A stretch of DNA of 64,000 nt, from the NCBI GenBank assembly GCA_020634245.1, contig JACKCC010000015.1, positions 1-64,000 on the forward strand, given 5' to 3'. Position 1 is the stretch's first letter. Every line of letters starts with the position of its first letter. Positions 17,312 to 26,356 of the stretch are shown piece after piece. The notes under the pieces were generated by a model, which saw only the letters and a list, made by a program, of their open reading frames with translations, was not told the origin of the DNA and did no database searches. The position numbers and the translations under genes were made by a program. Source of the stretch: Ardenticatenaceae bacterium (GTDB taxonomy: Bacteria; Chloroflexota; Anaerolineae; Promineifilales; Promineifilaceae).

Positions 17312-18166
17312 TCATACAAAAAGCGGTTCCGTGTCTAAACGGGCGGCTTCTTTTTCGACGGCCGTTAGCTCTTGTGGCCGGAAGCGGCTGGCGGCGTCCA
17401 GTACTTTGGGCAGCAGGTGGATGTCGCCCACCGTGTTGAGGAAAAAGCTGGGATTGTTGAGGACGTAGTGAACGGCCGTGTCAATTTCCTCTTGCTTCTC
17501 CAACGGCTCATACCAGGTGGCTCGTGTGGGCGGTTTGTCCCCCCAGGGACCGCGGGTGATCGCTTTGATGGTTTGCACCGCTACCTTGCGCTCCTGGCAG
17601 ACGGCCAGCAGCGCCGCAAAATCGGCCGCGTACTGCTCATTTTGCATCATCGCGTAATTGTAGGGCAGCAGTACCGAATCAAAATCAAACCGTTCCAGGC
17701 TGCGCAGATGCATTTGGGCGATGGTCGTGCCGTGTCCAGTAACGCCCAAAAAGCGCACCAGCCCCTGCTCGCGGGCCTCGATGAACGCTTCCAGCGCGCC
17801 GCCCGGTCCCATTGCTGTCTCCCATTCGTCGGGATCAACCAGGATGTGCATCTGCCACAAATCGACGGAATCGACGCGCAGCCGTTCCAGCGAGCGGTGC
17901 AGTTCTTCTTTGGCTCCTTGATAGGAGCGTTTTTCCGTTTTGGTGGCCAGGAAAAAATCCTGCCGATGCTGTTTCATCCAGGGGCCGATGCGTAGTTCGG
18001 CGTCGCCGTAGCTGGCGGCCGTGTCGATGTGGTTGATGCCAAAGGCTTGCAGCACCTCCAGCGTTTTGTCGGCTTCGGCCTGGGTGACGCTGGCCAATGC
18101 GGCCGCGCCAAACAGGGTGCGGGTGCTCAAATGGCCGGTACGGCCGAATTCCATTTTCTCGATCAT
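17312..18166 (-). CDS. Aldo/keto reductase
   Basis: A 284-residue TIM-barrel oxidoreductase of the aldo/keto reductase superfamily. The catalytic tetrad is visible: Asp and Tyr in HIDTAASYGDAE, Lys in FLATKTEKRS and His in DLWQMHIL. NADPH would be the expected cofactor and the protein cytosolic. The gene is monocistronic by eye, with a GC-rich palindromic element between it and the downstream-facing gamma-glutamyltransferase-like gene. The natural substrate cannot be read from the sequence. Confidence 0.92.
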   Translation of the reverse strand: MIEKMEFGRTGHLSTRTLFGAAALASVTQAEADKTLEVLQAFGINHIDTAASYGDAELRIGPWMKQHRQDFFLATKTEKRSYQGAKEELHRSLERLRVDSVDLWQMHILVDPDEWETAMGPGGALEAFIEAREQGLVRFLGVTGHGTTIAQMHLRSLERFDFDSVLLPYNYAMMQNEQYAADFAALLAVCQERKVAVQTIKAITRGPWGDKPPTRATWYEPLEKQEEIDTAVHYVLNNPSFFLNTVGDIHLLPKVLDAASRFRPQELTAVEKEAARLDTEPLFV

Positions 18167-18180
18167 TTTTGACTCCTTTG

Positions 18181-18242
18181 AATGGGGAGCGCGAACGTCT
18201 CGTTCGCCCTAAGCAGCGCGACGGCGGGACGCCTGCGCTCCA
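18181..18242. repeat. GC-rich palindromic intergenic element (GGAGCGC ends)
   Basis: Bounded by GGGAGCGC and GCGCTCC, it contains GCGAACGTCTCGTTCGC and GGCGGGACGCC hairpins. A sister element lies at 23401-23454. Both are between genes. Confidence 0.6.
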
Positions 18243-18244
18243 TT

Positions 18245-19837
18245 TTATTGAGTTGTGGCTACAGAACCACCTCGTCGATTATCACCGGCGGCCACGAGAC
18301 GGCCGTTTACCGTCCGGGAAACACTATGCGCGCCGCCAAAATAAATACTGCGTTTCTGCCAGCGATTGACCGGATAGCCCATCATTTCCAATTCACCCAC
18401 AGCAGCGGCATCGTAACCGGCTTCACATTGCAATACACCATTTTCCAGATGCACACGGGCGGTGTTGACAGCATCGTTCAGTGACATGCCGAAATCGAGC
18501 AAATTGCTCAACACCTGCAAAATCGCGCTGCGAATGCGGATGCTGCCGCCGCTGCCCACAACCAGGCGCGTCTGCCCATCCTTGAGGACTATGGTCGGCG
18601 TCATCATTGTGGGGATGCGCTGACCGGCGGGGCGGGAGTGGAAGCCGTTGGGATGCAAATCGGCCTCGCCCAGCATGTTGTTGGGGATGTAGCCGGTGCC
18701 AGGCACGACATAGCCGGCCGATTCGCCGGCAGTGTTGGTCAGACTGACAGCCAATCCATCGCCGTCAATGACGCTGAGATGGCTGGTATCTGGTGGGCCT
18801 TTAGGTTCGGGCATTGCCAGTGAAGCATGTTTGTTCGCCAGACTGGCTTGAACCTGCTCATAAAAAACTTGCTCAAAATCGCCGTCCAAAAACAGGCTGA
18901 CGGCTTCTTCTGCTGGTTTACTATCTATCAAAACGTCCCAGAAGGGGCGGGCGCGGCTGGTAGCGGCCATGATTTCAAAGAGCAGACGCAAATGGTCGGT
19001 TGAGCCATGCCGATATTGACCCACATTGAAGCGGGACAGCAGTTTGAGGGTGAAAGCAGTGAGGACGCCGCCGGTGGAACTGGGAGGTGGCAGCAGGATT
19101 TCGTATTCGTGGTAGGGCAGGCGGATGGATTGGACTTTGCGTACTTGATAGGTTTCCAAATCGGTGGCGGTGAGCAAACCGCCGTTGGCTTGCTGGTCAG
19201 CGACGATGGCCTGGGCGAGACGGCCGTTTCGGGCCAACTGTTCTCCTTCCTGCGCCAAATCGGTGAGGGTGGCAGCCAGATGGGGGATGTGCAGTTTTTC
19301 ACCAGAGTGGATCATACGGCCGTTACGCTGGAAAATTTCGCGCATACCATCAGTATTGCAATAAATCGGCTCAAGGAGCTGGCAGGTGCTGGCCTGGAAC
19401 TCGGTGAGGTGCAGGCCGTCGCGGGCCAATTGAATGGCCGGTTCGAGCAGGGTGGGCAGGAATAAACGGCCGTAATCGGCTGCCATCTGGCACAACCCCA
19501 AAATATTGCCGGGCACAGCTACCGATGCCCGCCCCAAATGGAAACTTTGCGTCGTCTCGCCAAAATCAATCAATACCTCGCCAAAATCCATCTTTGACGG
19601 CGGATTACCACCCAGGCCGGGCATGTTGCTGAAAAAGTCGTAAACCAGCGAATTGCCCGATTTGGGATTGTATAGATGAGCAACGCCGCTGCCTCCCAGA
19701 TGAACGACCCCAATTTCGGCGATAAACGAGGCAAAGGCAGCAGCCACGGCCGCATCGACAGCATTACCGCCCCTTTCCAATATAGCAATTCCGGCAGCGG
19801 CCGTTTCCGGTCCACCGGCAGCAATGACACCCGGCAT
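18245..19837 (-). CDS. Gamma-glutamyltransferase-family Ntn hydrolase
   Basis: A 530-residue protein starting at the ATG at 19835-19837, which has GGAGG nine bases upstream; a longer in-frame start 22 codons earlier lacks this. The opening VIAAGGPETAAAGIAILERGGNAVDAAVAAAF is the family hallmark (quoted region residues 4-35). The autoprocessing site is DTSHLSVIDGDGLAVS near residue 345, where Thr becomes the new N-terminal nucleophile. GTGYIPNNML follows as in other members. No signal peptide is seen, unlike many secreted family members. The substrate may be glutathione, another gamma-glutamyl compound or an acyl side chain. Confidence 0.87.
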   Translation of the reverse strand: MPGVIAAGGPETAAAGIAILERGGNAVDAAVAAAFASFIAEIGVVHLGGSGVAHLYNPKSGNSLVYDFFSNMPGLGGNPPSKMDFGEVLIDFGETTQSFHLGRASVAVPGNILGLCQMAADYGRLFLPTLLEPAIQLARDGLHLTEFQASTCQLLEPIYCNTDGMREIFQRNGRMIHSGEKLHIPHLAATLTDLAQEGEQLARNGRLAQAIVADQQANGGLLTATDLETYQVRKVQSIRLPYHEYEILLPPPSSTGGVLTAFTLKLLSRFNVGQYRHGSTDHLRLLFEIMAATSRARPFWDVLIDSKPAEEAVSLFLDGDFEQVFYEQVQASLANKHASLAMPEPKGPPDTSHLSVIDGDGLAVSLTNTAGESAGYVVPGTGYIPNNMLGEADLHPNGFHSRPAGQRIPTMMTPTIVLKDGQTRLVVGSGGSIRIRSAILQVLSNLLDFGMSLNDAVNTARVHLENGVLQCEAGYDAAAVGELEMMGYPVNRWQKRSIYFGGAHSVSRTVNGRLVAAGDNRRGGSVATTQ

Positions 19838-19950
19838 TCCAATTTCCTCCAAAACAGAATAGCTTTTGATTATCCATGATAGGTTGTTTTCTAAATTAAG
19901 CAATTCGTCAAAACAAGTTGGGGAAAATGTCTCATGAAGTAAATCAAGAA

Positions 19951-19959
19951 TGCTATAAT
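19951..19959 (+). promoter_or_regulatory. Extended -10 promoter, probably giving a leaderless mRNA
   Basis: TGCTATAAT is an extended -10 box (TGnTATAAT). Its last base is seven bases before the ATG at 19967, so transcription should begin at or next to that codon. No ribosome site is present, consistent with a leaderless message. Confidence 0.6.
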
Positions 19960-19966
19960 GTCAAAC

Positions 19967-22591
19967 ATGGCACAATCTTTATCGTCCTATAACCAATTAC
20001 GCCGATTGATTTTTGATCTTTTTGACGAAGAGGAGTTGCGCAGCCTGTGCTTTGACCTGGACGTCAATTATGATGGGTTGTCCGGAAAAGGTACGGAGGC
20101 GAAATCACGAGAACTGATTTTGTTTATGCGCCGCCGGCAGCGGTTGGGCGAATTGTTGACGGCTTGCCGCCAGGCCCGGCCGGAGGCAGATTGGCCGGAT
20201 GAAATTGCGGAGAGCAGACTGGCTCCGGTTACACCGATGTGGTGGCCGGGCGAACCGCAGCAGTTTGTTATTGGGGCCGTTTTGATTATTGTTCTGCTGG
20301 CTGTATTGATTGGTGTAATAAGCTGGCCCAAAGGGACAGAACCGGCAATTCCTACCCAGGAGGTTGTGGCGGCAACCAAAACAGCAACGGCCGTTCCCAC
20401 AAAACCATCTACCCCAACGGCCACGCTGCCTCCCACCAATACACCGACGCCGGCCCCGCCGCCTGATGTCACAATTGTTGAATTTGAACCGCCGCCGAAT
20501 CGATTTGTAAAAGTGGCCCCATTGCTTGAGGAAAATTTGCTGGATACCCTGGACGAATACGATTTGCAGGGTGTTAATGTCCAGGTCGTCGATCAGCCTA
20601 TCACCAGCCGGGATGAGGCGGAAACATTAGCGGCGACATCAGGTAGTAAAGTCGTCATTTGGGGCTGGTATGACGATTTAGGCATCAATGTGCGCATTTA
20701 TTTAACCAGCGATATGTCTCAAAGCCGCACCTTACTGCGAACATCGGCCGTGCCACTGGTCAGCGCAGAAGAGGGCGACACTGAACTGGCGCTGCGCGTC
20801 GTTAACGATGTCTTGCCGGATAATGTGACGTTTTTGTCTTTGTTTGTCATAGGCCAATTGGAATATCAAGCCAACGAATACCAAAAAGGGTATGCTGCCT
20901 TTGATGCAGCCATGGCCAACTTGCCCGAAACAGTTGTTTTTGAAAACCCGGCTTTGCTGCACTTTTTCCGGGGACGGCAGATGGAGGCGGCGGGCAGTGA
21001 TGATAAAGATACTATTGCCTGTGAATATTCGCAGGCAATAACCGCCGACCCCGAATTTGCCCCAGCGTATAATAATTTGGGTATTTTATTGGCTCAATTG
21101 GGCGCTGTAAAAGTGCCTGATTCTATCAAAGCCTGTTTGACTGTGGATTTGCCAGCGCCGTGGGAATCCGGCGAATATTTGCCGGATGGGTTCGATATAG
21201 CAGCGTACTACTTTTACGATTTTAAGGAACTTCAGCCGGAATCAGCCGTTGCCCGCTACAATATTTTAGCCTTCGCCTGGTCAGCAGGGGGGTATTTACC
21301 GGATGATATTAAACAGGAATTGGATGCTATCACCGAACTTGATCCTTCTATGCCAGGCCCTTATATCATGCGGGCGATGTTGGCTTATAATTGGTCTTTT
21401 GGCCAGCCTGATTATGGAGCGATTGAAGGGGAGTTGGAAACGGCCGTTATCCTCCTCCCTGATGTTCCTGAACTGTGCGTGACCCTGGGGCAAATCTATG
21501 CCCTGGACAGCCGTTTGGAGGATGCCGAGGCGGCATTACAGGCGGCCTTGGCAATTGATGGTCAAAACTGGGAAGGGCTGCTGGCATTGGCTAATCTGGC
21601 TTACCGTCAGGAGGGGAGTGATGCTGCCAAGATATATCTGGCACAAATTCCCACTTTGGATGAGGCGTTTCCACCGTCGGCTGCCGGAAGTATGTTTGCC
21701 TGGCCGGAGGTCTTTGATACGGAATTTATGCCAATTTCCCCGTTTTACATGGCCGATTTATTCCGGTCGCAGTTATTATTTGAGGCTGGTGATGCGAGCG
21801 GAGCAGCCGAGTCCATAGACAAATTATTAGGAACCAACGAACAATTAGCTCAGGTTTTTGATCTCTCTCCAATCGAACCGCCGTATGAACGCTACCTGGC
21901 TGGTTTACTCGAAAGTTTAAATACGGGCGTCAGTACCTCCCAAACTATAACCGTTACTTTTCCTGTGGTCGCGGGCTTGGAACTAAACAGGTTGGCTACT
22001 TCGATTTATGCCTGGCAAACGCTGCTGTTCCAATGCAATTCCAGTGGTGCGTCGTCGCCGGACAGGTGGGGAACGGCGAGAAATGACTGCCTGCCGGAGG
22101 ATTTGACGGAACGAATTACGGCCGTTTACGAGATATTCCATGATCATCTGGACCGCCGGATGAATTACCAGATGGAGGGGTTCTTTGGTGGGTTGGCTTG
22201 CCCTTATGTTTTCACATACAACGAGGCCAGCAAGACCTGGGCATTGGATACAACCATCATTTATGGCCTGGTTGGTCCAGAAAACGAAACAACACAGCAA
22301 CGGCCGTTACAGCATTTTGACGGCCGTTTACTCATCCGCGAAATTGAACCTGAAACTTCTTACCTGGATCAGGTTTATGTAATGGCTGTTGCTGAAGATG
22401 GCCGGAGATATATCTTGCAGCAAGAACTTCCAGCGCTGCAATCCGCCGATGAAAATTATCTAATTTTGCATCAAGGTGACAGCCAATGGCTCCATTTCCC
22501 CGGATTTGCCAGCCTGGAAAATATCCAACAATTTTGGGTGGTGGCCAGGGGATACTATGAGCCGTTGCCTTTCTCTCATTCCTCTGAGTAA
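19967..22591 (+). CDS. Membrane protein with N-terminal effector-associated (death-like) domain and TPR ectodomain
   Basis: An 874-residue protein; a start three codons earlier (19958) overlaps the -10 box and is less likely. Residues 5-80 (LIFDLFDEEELRSLCFDLDV, then a SGKGTEAKSREL segment) match the small death-like effector-associated domains found on bacterial NACHT, TIR and caspase-like proteins. One membrane helix follows (about 98-120), then a Thr/Pro-rich linker and a long ectodomain with TPR-like repeats (about 270-550) and a beta-rich C-terminus. No enzymatic effector is fused. The domain usually recruits effectors by like-with-like contact, so a partner elsewhere is expected. No partner is adjacent. 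Confidence 0.72.
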   Translation: MAQSLSSYNQLRRLIFDLFDEEELRSLCFDLDVNYDGLSGKGTEAKSRELILFMRRRQRLGELLTACRQARPEADWPDEIAESRLAPVTPMWWPGEPQQFVIGAVLIIVLLAVLIGVISWPKGTEPAIPTQEVVAATKTATAVPTKPSTPTATLPPTNTPTPAPPPDVTIVEFEPPPNRFVKVAPLLEENLLDTLDEYDLQGVNVQVVDQPITSRDEAETLAATSGSKVVIWGWYDDLGINVRIYLTSDMSQSRTLLRTSAVPLVSAEEGDTELALRVVNDVLPDNVTFLSLFVIGQLEYQANEYQKGYAAFDAAMANLPETVVFENPALLHFFRGRQMEAAGSDDKDTIACEYSQAITADPEFAPAYNNLGILLAQLGAVKVPDSIKACLTVDLPAPWESGEYLPDGFDIAAYYFYDFKELQPESAVARYNILAFAWSAGGYLPDDIKQELDAITELDPSMPGPYIMRAMLAYNWSFGQPDYGAIEGELETAVILLPDVPELCVTLGQIYALDSRLEDAEAALQAALAIDGQNWEGLLALANLAYRQEGSDAAKIYLAQIPTLDEAFPPSAAGSMFAWPEVFDTEFMPISPFYMADLFRSQLLFEAGDASGAAESIDKLLGTNEQLAQVFDLSPIEPPYERYLAGLLESLNTGVSTSQTITVTFPVVAGLELNRLATSIYAWQTLLFQCNSSGASSPDRWGTARNDCLPEDLTERITAVYEIFHDHLDRRMNYQMEGFFGGLACPYVFTYNEASKTWALDTTIIYGLVGPENETTQQRPLQHFDGRLLIREIEPETSYLDQVYVMAVAEDGRRYILQQELPALQSADENYLILHQGDSQWLHFPGFASLENIQQFWVVARGYYEPLPFSHSSE

Positions 22592-22785
22592 AGAAAGTCT
22601 CTAAATAGCTGCGCTGATTACGCTGTTACACAGGTTTTTCGAGTTTTCCCGGAAACTTTTTGAAGGCAAATACGTTGGACAGTGGTTTCCAAGAGATATC
22701 GGTTGCTTTGTAAGACTGTACTTATGTAGGTGTCAAAAAGTGTATAAAAAGCTGTCGATTACTGGTAGATTGTGACGGGAAATGC

Positions 22786-22830
22786 TTGACAAAAGGCCGG
22801 CATAACATTATTATTATCAATAATGATAAT
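22786..22830 (+). promoter_or_regulatory. Promoter with overlapping operator for the HTH regulator operon
   Basis: TTGACA (22786-22791) and TATTAT (22809-22814) are 17 bases apart. A perfect inverted repeat, ATTATCA-ATAA-TGATAAT (22813-22830), overlaps the -10 end and start site. A further AATCAATAAT half-site follows. The position fits autorepression by the downstream regulator. Confidence 0.72.
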
Positions 22831-22861
22831 GTTATTAAAATCAATAATATGAGGCTGAAAT

Positions 22862-23392
22862 TTGAGTTTATCCAAAGCTGATTTGATTATGCATCCGGTG
22901 CGGTTTCGCATTTTGCAGACCATCGCTGCCGACAGCCTGACGACGCAAGAAATCGACGACCGGCTGCCCGACGTGCCTAAATCGTCGATTTACCGGCATT
23001 TGCGGCTGCTGCTGGATGGCGAAATGATTGAAGTAGCGGAGACACGGCTGGTAAATGGGATTCAGGAGAAAGTGTACCGGCTGGTGCAACGGCCGTACCT
23101 CAGCGCCGAAGACGTGGCCGGTATGTCGGCTGACGATCATCTTCGCACTTTTACCACTTACATCATGACTTTGCTGCAAGGGTTCGGCGATTATCTGGAA
23201 CAGGCCGGGGAGATGCCCGATTTTCTGGCCGACCGGGTGGGTTACACCGAGGTCAGTTTTTGGGCCAACGATGCCGAGATGGATCAGTTTCAGGCGGCGT
23301 TGAATCAGGCGATTTTGCCATTTTTGCAGCATAATGCGGGCAACGGCCGTCGCCGCCGCAAAGTGGCTTTGGTATCGCATCCGATTACTTAA
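22862..23392 (+). CDS. Winged-helix transcriptional regulator (ArsR/HTH_20 type)
   Basis: A 176-residue protein beginning at a TTG with GAGG nine bases upstream. Residues 8-75 are a winged helix: MHPVRFRILQTI, LTTQEIDDRLPDVPKSSIYR, HLRLLLDGEMIEVAE. The rest is a helical domain that may bind ligand or mediate dimerisation. It heads an operon with a PLDc_N membrane protein, an ABC ATPase and an ABC-2 permease, so it probably controls that exporter. An inverted repeat on its own promoter suggests autoregulation. Confidence 0.85.
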   Translation: MSLSKADLIMHPVRFRILQTIAADSLTTQEIDDRLPDVPKSSIYRHLRLLLDGEMIEVAETRLVNGIQEKVYRLVQRPYLSAEDVAGMSADDHLRTFTTYIMTLLQGFGDYLEQAGEMPDFLADRVGYTEVSFWANDAEMDQFQAALNQAILPFLQHNAGNGRRRRKVALVSHPIT

Positions 23393-23400
23393 AAACCTGT

Positions 23401-23454
23401 ACGGAGCGCGGTCTGCCAGACCGCAAAGAGCGAGCAAGCTGCTCGCGCTCCCAT
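23401..23454. repeat. GC-rich palindromic intergenic element (sister of 18181-18242)
   Basis: Bounded by CGGAGCGCG and CGCGCTCC, with hairpins GCGGTCTGCCAGACCGC and GCGAGCAAGCTGCTCGC. It lies between the regulator and the small membrane protein gene. Confidence 0.6.
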
Positions 23455-23467
23455 TTAAGAGGAAAAT

Positions 23468-23662
23468 ATGGATACATTACGAGAACTATTACCACTTATC
23501 TGGCCCCTGATTGTCATTCAACTAGGCCTGATGATTTTTGCCTTAATTGATTTGAGCCGCCGCACGGCCACCCGCGGCCCCAAGTGGGTGTGGGCGGTGG
23601 TCATCATCGTGGTCAACATCATTGGCCCGATTGTGTACTTTGTCGTGGGACGCGAAGAGTAA
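23468..23662 (+). CDS. Small PLDc_N-domain membrane protein
   Basis: A 64-residue protein with two membrane helices (about 10-28 and 40-59). The pattern LIVIQLGLMIFALIDLSRR, then GPKWVWAVVII and NIIGPIVYFVVGR matches the PLDc_N (YxlE-like) small membrane family. In Bacillus a similar gene sits next to an ABC exporter pair, as here. An AGAGG site precedes the ATG. It probably acts as an accessory to the downstream ABC transporter. Confidence 0.85.
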   Translation: MDTLRELLPLIWPLIVIQLGLMIFALIDLSRRTATRGPKWVWAVVIIVVNIIGPIVYFVVGREE

Positions 23663-23700
23663 TTGACAATTGTCAATTGTCAATTGGCAATTGTCAATTT
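23661..23700. repeat. Short-period spacer repeat (caattgt type)
   Basis: Five degenerate tandem units of TTGACAA/TTGTCAA words make a self-complementary spacer between the PLDc_N gene and the ABC ATPase gene. Confidence 0.65.
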
Positions 23701-23713
23701 TTGGGAAGAAAAA

Positions 23714-24640
23714 ATGGAAGCCATTCGTTGTGAACAATTGAGCCGGACGTACGGCGAGGTGCAAGCGTTGAAACCGCTGGACTTGACCGTGCCCGAAGGC
23801 GTGATTTTTGGCTTTTTGGGGCGCAATGGGGCGGGCAAGACGACGACCATCCGCCTGATTACCGGGTTGGCCCAACCAACAACCGGCGCGGCCTGGGTCA
23901 ATGGCCTGGCCACGACGCAGACCGATGGCACGGCCAAGCAGCAGTTTGGCTATTTGCCGCAGGAACCGGCTTTTTACACCTGGATGACGCCGCGCGAATA
24001 TTTGGATTACTCGGCGCGTATCTTTCGTATAGACAGTAAGGGGCGCGGGCAGCGGATTGAGGAGCTGCTAGAGTTGGTGGGGCTGGCCGATGTGGCCAAG
24101 CGGCCGATTCATGGCTTTTCTGGTGGGATGAAACAGCGGCTGGGGTTGGCCCAGGCGCTCATCCACCGGCCGCCGGTGCTCATTTTGGATGAGCCGATGG
24201 CTGGGATGGACCCGGCGGGGCGGCGGGATGTGATTGAACTGCTGGACGGTCTGCGCGGGCAGGTGACGGTTTTCTTTTCCAGCCATATTTTGGCCGACGT
24301 GGACCGGGTTTGCGACCAAATCGCCATTCTCCACGAGGGAGAACTGCTGTTGGTGGCTGATCGGGCTGAACTGCTGGCCCGTTACGCGACCAATGCCATC
24401 TTCCTGGAGCTGGCCCACGAAAGCCGCGATCGACAAGATGAACTGGCGGCCCGGTTGCAGGCGGAAGCCTGGGTGACGGGCGTTTTAGTCGAAAATAGTG
24501 GTCTGCGGCTGGTGGTGACGGACACGGCCGTTGCCCGCCAATCACTTCTCCCTCTTCTCGTCCAGCAGGGCGTTGTGCTGAACAAGTATGAATGGATACG
24601 GCCGTCGCTGGAAGATGTATTTTTGGCAATTAGCAGTTAG
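23714..24640 (+). CDS. ABC-2 transporter ATP-binding protein
   Basis: A 308-residue ATPase starting at the ATG at 23714 with GGGAAG upstream; a longer in-frame reading would use the spacer repeat. Walker A GRNGAGKTTT, signature FSGGMKQRLGLAQ, Walker B VLILDEPMAGMDP and switch His (FFSSHIL) are intact. The C-terminal region (about 215-308) is the extra domain of drug or lipid exporter ATPases. It pairs with the permease encoded next. Confidence 0.93.
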   Translation: MEAIRCEQLSRTYGEVQALKPLDLTVPEGVIFGFLGRNGAGKTTTIRLITGLAQPTTGAAWVNGLATTQTDGTAKQQFGYLPQEPAFYTWMTPREYLDYSARIFRIDSKGRGQRIEELLELVGLADVAKRPIHGFSGGMKQRLGLAQALIHRPPVLILDEPMAGMDPAGRRDVIELLDGLRGQVTVFFSSHILADVDRVCDQIAILHEGELLLVADRAELLARYATNAIFLELAHESRDRQDELAARLQAEAWVTGVLVENSGLRLVVTDTAVARQSLLPLLVQQGVVLNKYEWIRPSLEDVFLAISS

Positions 24641-24691
24641 CGGCTGGCCGTTAGCTTACTTTGCCACTTTGCCACTTTGCAACTTTTAACC

Positions 24692-26257
24692 ATGATAATT
24701 TTCCTTTACTCAATTTCCATTTCCTTGATGATTTTGCTGCCGGTGACGGCGGCGGTGGTCTGGCGGCGGCGTTATCCGGTGCGCTGGGCGCTGTTTGGCG
24801 TGGGGATGCTGACCTTTGTTGGTTCGCAGGTGTACCATCTGCCGTTCAATAATTGGCTGACCGATTTGGGCGTGATTGGCCCCATCGGGCCGGATGCGCC
24901 GCGGCTGCTGGCGACATCACTGGTGCTGGGTTTTTCGGCCGGGCTGAGCGAATCGATAGCGCGGGCTGTTGGTTATTGGCTGCTGTTTCGCTGGCGCAAG
25001 GCTGAAAAGTGGGCCGACAGCGTGATGGTGGGACTGGGGCACGGCGGCATTGAAGCGATGCTGCTGGTTGGCGTCAATACGGCGGCGGCGGTGACGTCGT
25101 TGTGGGCGCTGCAAGGTCAGGATTTGGCGGCGGCGGGGATTCCGGCGGAGCAAATCCCGTTGGTGGCCCAGCAAATGGAGCGGTTTTTGGGCGCGCCGCA
25201 TCTGGCATTTGTGCCTTTGGCGGAGCGATTGCTGGCGATGACGTTCCATGTGCTGGGTTCGGTGCTGGTGTGGCAGGCGTTTAAGCGGCGCAATCCGCTC
25301 TATTTTGTGACGGCCGTACTGTATCATGCGGCGTTTGACACGACGGCCGTTTACGCCTCCCAATTTATCAGTAACCCCTGGCTGCTGGAAGGGCTGTTTG
25401 CGCTGATTTTGCTGCCCGGTGTGGTCTATTTGTGGCGCAGTGGGGTGGGGCAGCGGGACGAGAGCTATCGGGTACGGCCGTTACGGGATGAGGTGGCCTT
25501 GTTTGGCACGGCCGTGCACAAAGAACTGGTGCAGCAGTGGCGGACGAAGCGGGTCATCGTCGTTGGCGCGGTCTTCTTGCTGTTTGGCTTAGGCTCGCCG
25601 CTGCTGGCCAAATTCACGCCGCAAATGCTGACGATGGTCGAAGGGGCGGAGCAGTTTGCTGACCTGATTCCCACGCCAACCACGGCCGATTCGCTGGCCC
25701 AATACATCAAAAACCTGACCCAGTTTGGCTTTATGATGGCCATTTTGCTGGGGATGGGGGCGGTGGCCGGTGAAAAGGAGCGGGGCACGGCGGCGCTGAT
25801 TTTGAGCAAGCCGCTGCCGCGCTGGGCCTTTTTGTTGAGCAAGTTTACGGCGCAGGCGCTGGTCTTTTTGGGCGGTTTTGTGTTGGCAGCGCTGGGGGCG
25901 TTGTATTACACGGGCATCCTGTTTGAGCCGTTTCAGACGGGGCCGTTTTTGCTGGGGAATGGGCTGCTGTGGTTGTGGCTGCTGCTGTTTACAGCCGTTA
26001 CCCTGTTGGGCAGTACGATTGGCAACAGCACCGGCGCGGCGGCCGGAATCGGACTGGTAGGGGCGGTGCTCCTGCTCCTGGCGGGGAGCCTGCCCTACGT
26101 GGGGCCGCTCATGCCGTCGGGGTTGCTGGCCTGGGCCAGCCAGTTGGGATTGGATGTGGCCATTCAGGCGAATGGCGGGGCAGTGGCTGCTGCTGTGGTG
26201 TTGATTGTGGTGATGTTGGTAACGGCCGTGGCCCTGTTCGAAACCCAGGAATTGTAA
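24692..26257 (+). CDS. Fusion of YhfC-like membrane domain and ABC-2 permease
   Basis: A 521-residue protein with about 12 membrane helices. Residues 1-255 resemble the YhfC family of predicted intramembrane metalloproteases (GFSAGLSESIARAVGYWLLF, then VGLGHGGIEAMLLVG with a candidate HGGIE metal site). Residues 270-521 form an ABC-2 permease (AVHKELVQQWRTKR, GAVAGEKERGTAALILSKPL). The two are normally separate genes. The ATPase gene upstream supplies the motor. A TTG at 24677 is an alternative start; neither has a clear ribosome site. Confidence 0.8.
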   Translation: MIIFLYSISISLMILLPVTAAVVWRRRYPVRWALFGVGMLTFVGSQVYHLPFNNWLTDLGVIGPIGPDAPRLLATSLVLGFSAGLSESIARAVGYWLLFRWRKAEKWADSVMVGLGHGGIEAMLLVGVNTAAAVTSLWALQGQDLAAAGIPAEQIPLVAQQMERFLGAPHLAFVPLAERLLAMTFHVLGSVLVWQAFKRRNPLYFVTAVLYHAAFDTTAVYASQFISNPWLLEGLFALILLPGVVYLWRSGVGQRDESYRVRPLRDEVALFGTAVHKELVQQWRTKRVIVVGAVFLLFGLGSPLLAKFTPQMLTMVEGAEQFADLIPTPTTADSLAQYIKNLTQFGFMMAILLGMGAVAGEKERGTAALILSKPLPRWAFLLSKFTAQALVFLGGFVLAALGALYYTGILFEPFQTGPFLLGNGLLWLWLLLFTAVTLLGSTIGNSTGAAAGIGLVGAVLLLLAGSLPYVGPLMPSGLLAWASQLGLDVAIQANGGAVAAAVVLIVVMLVTAVALFETQEL

Positions 26258-26356
26258 GCTAGCTCTGCTCGTGCCATTTACATGCAAAACCATGTGAGTT
26301 GTATTAAGATACGTAATGTTTGACTGGCCCATTACCATGAATTTTAGGGGAGCAAA

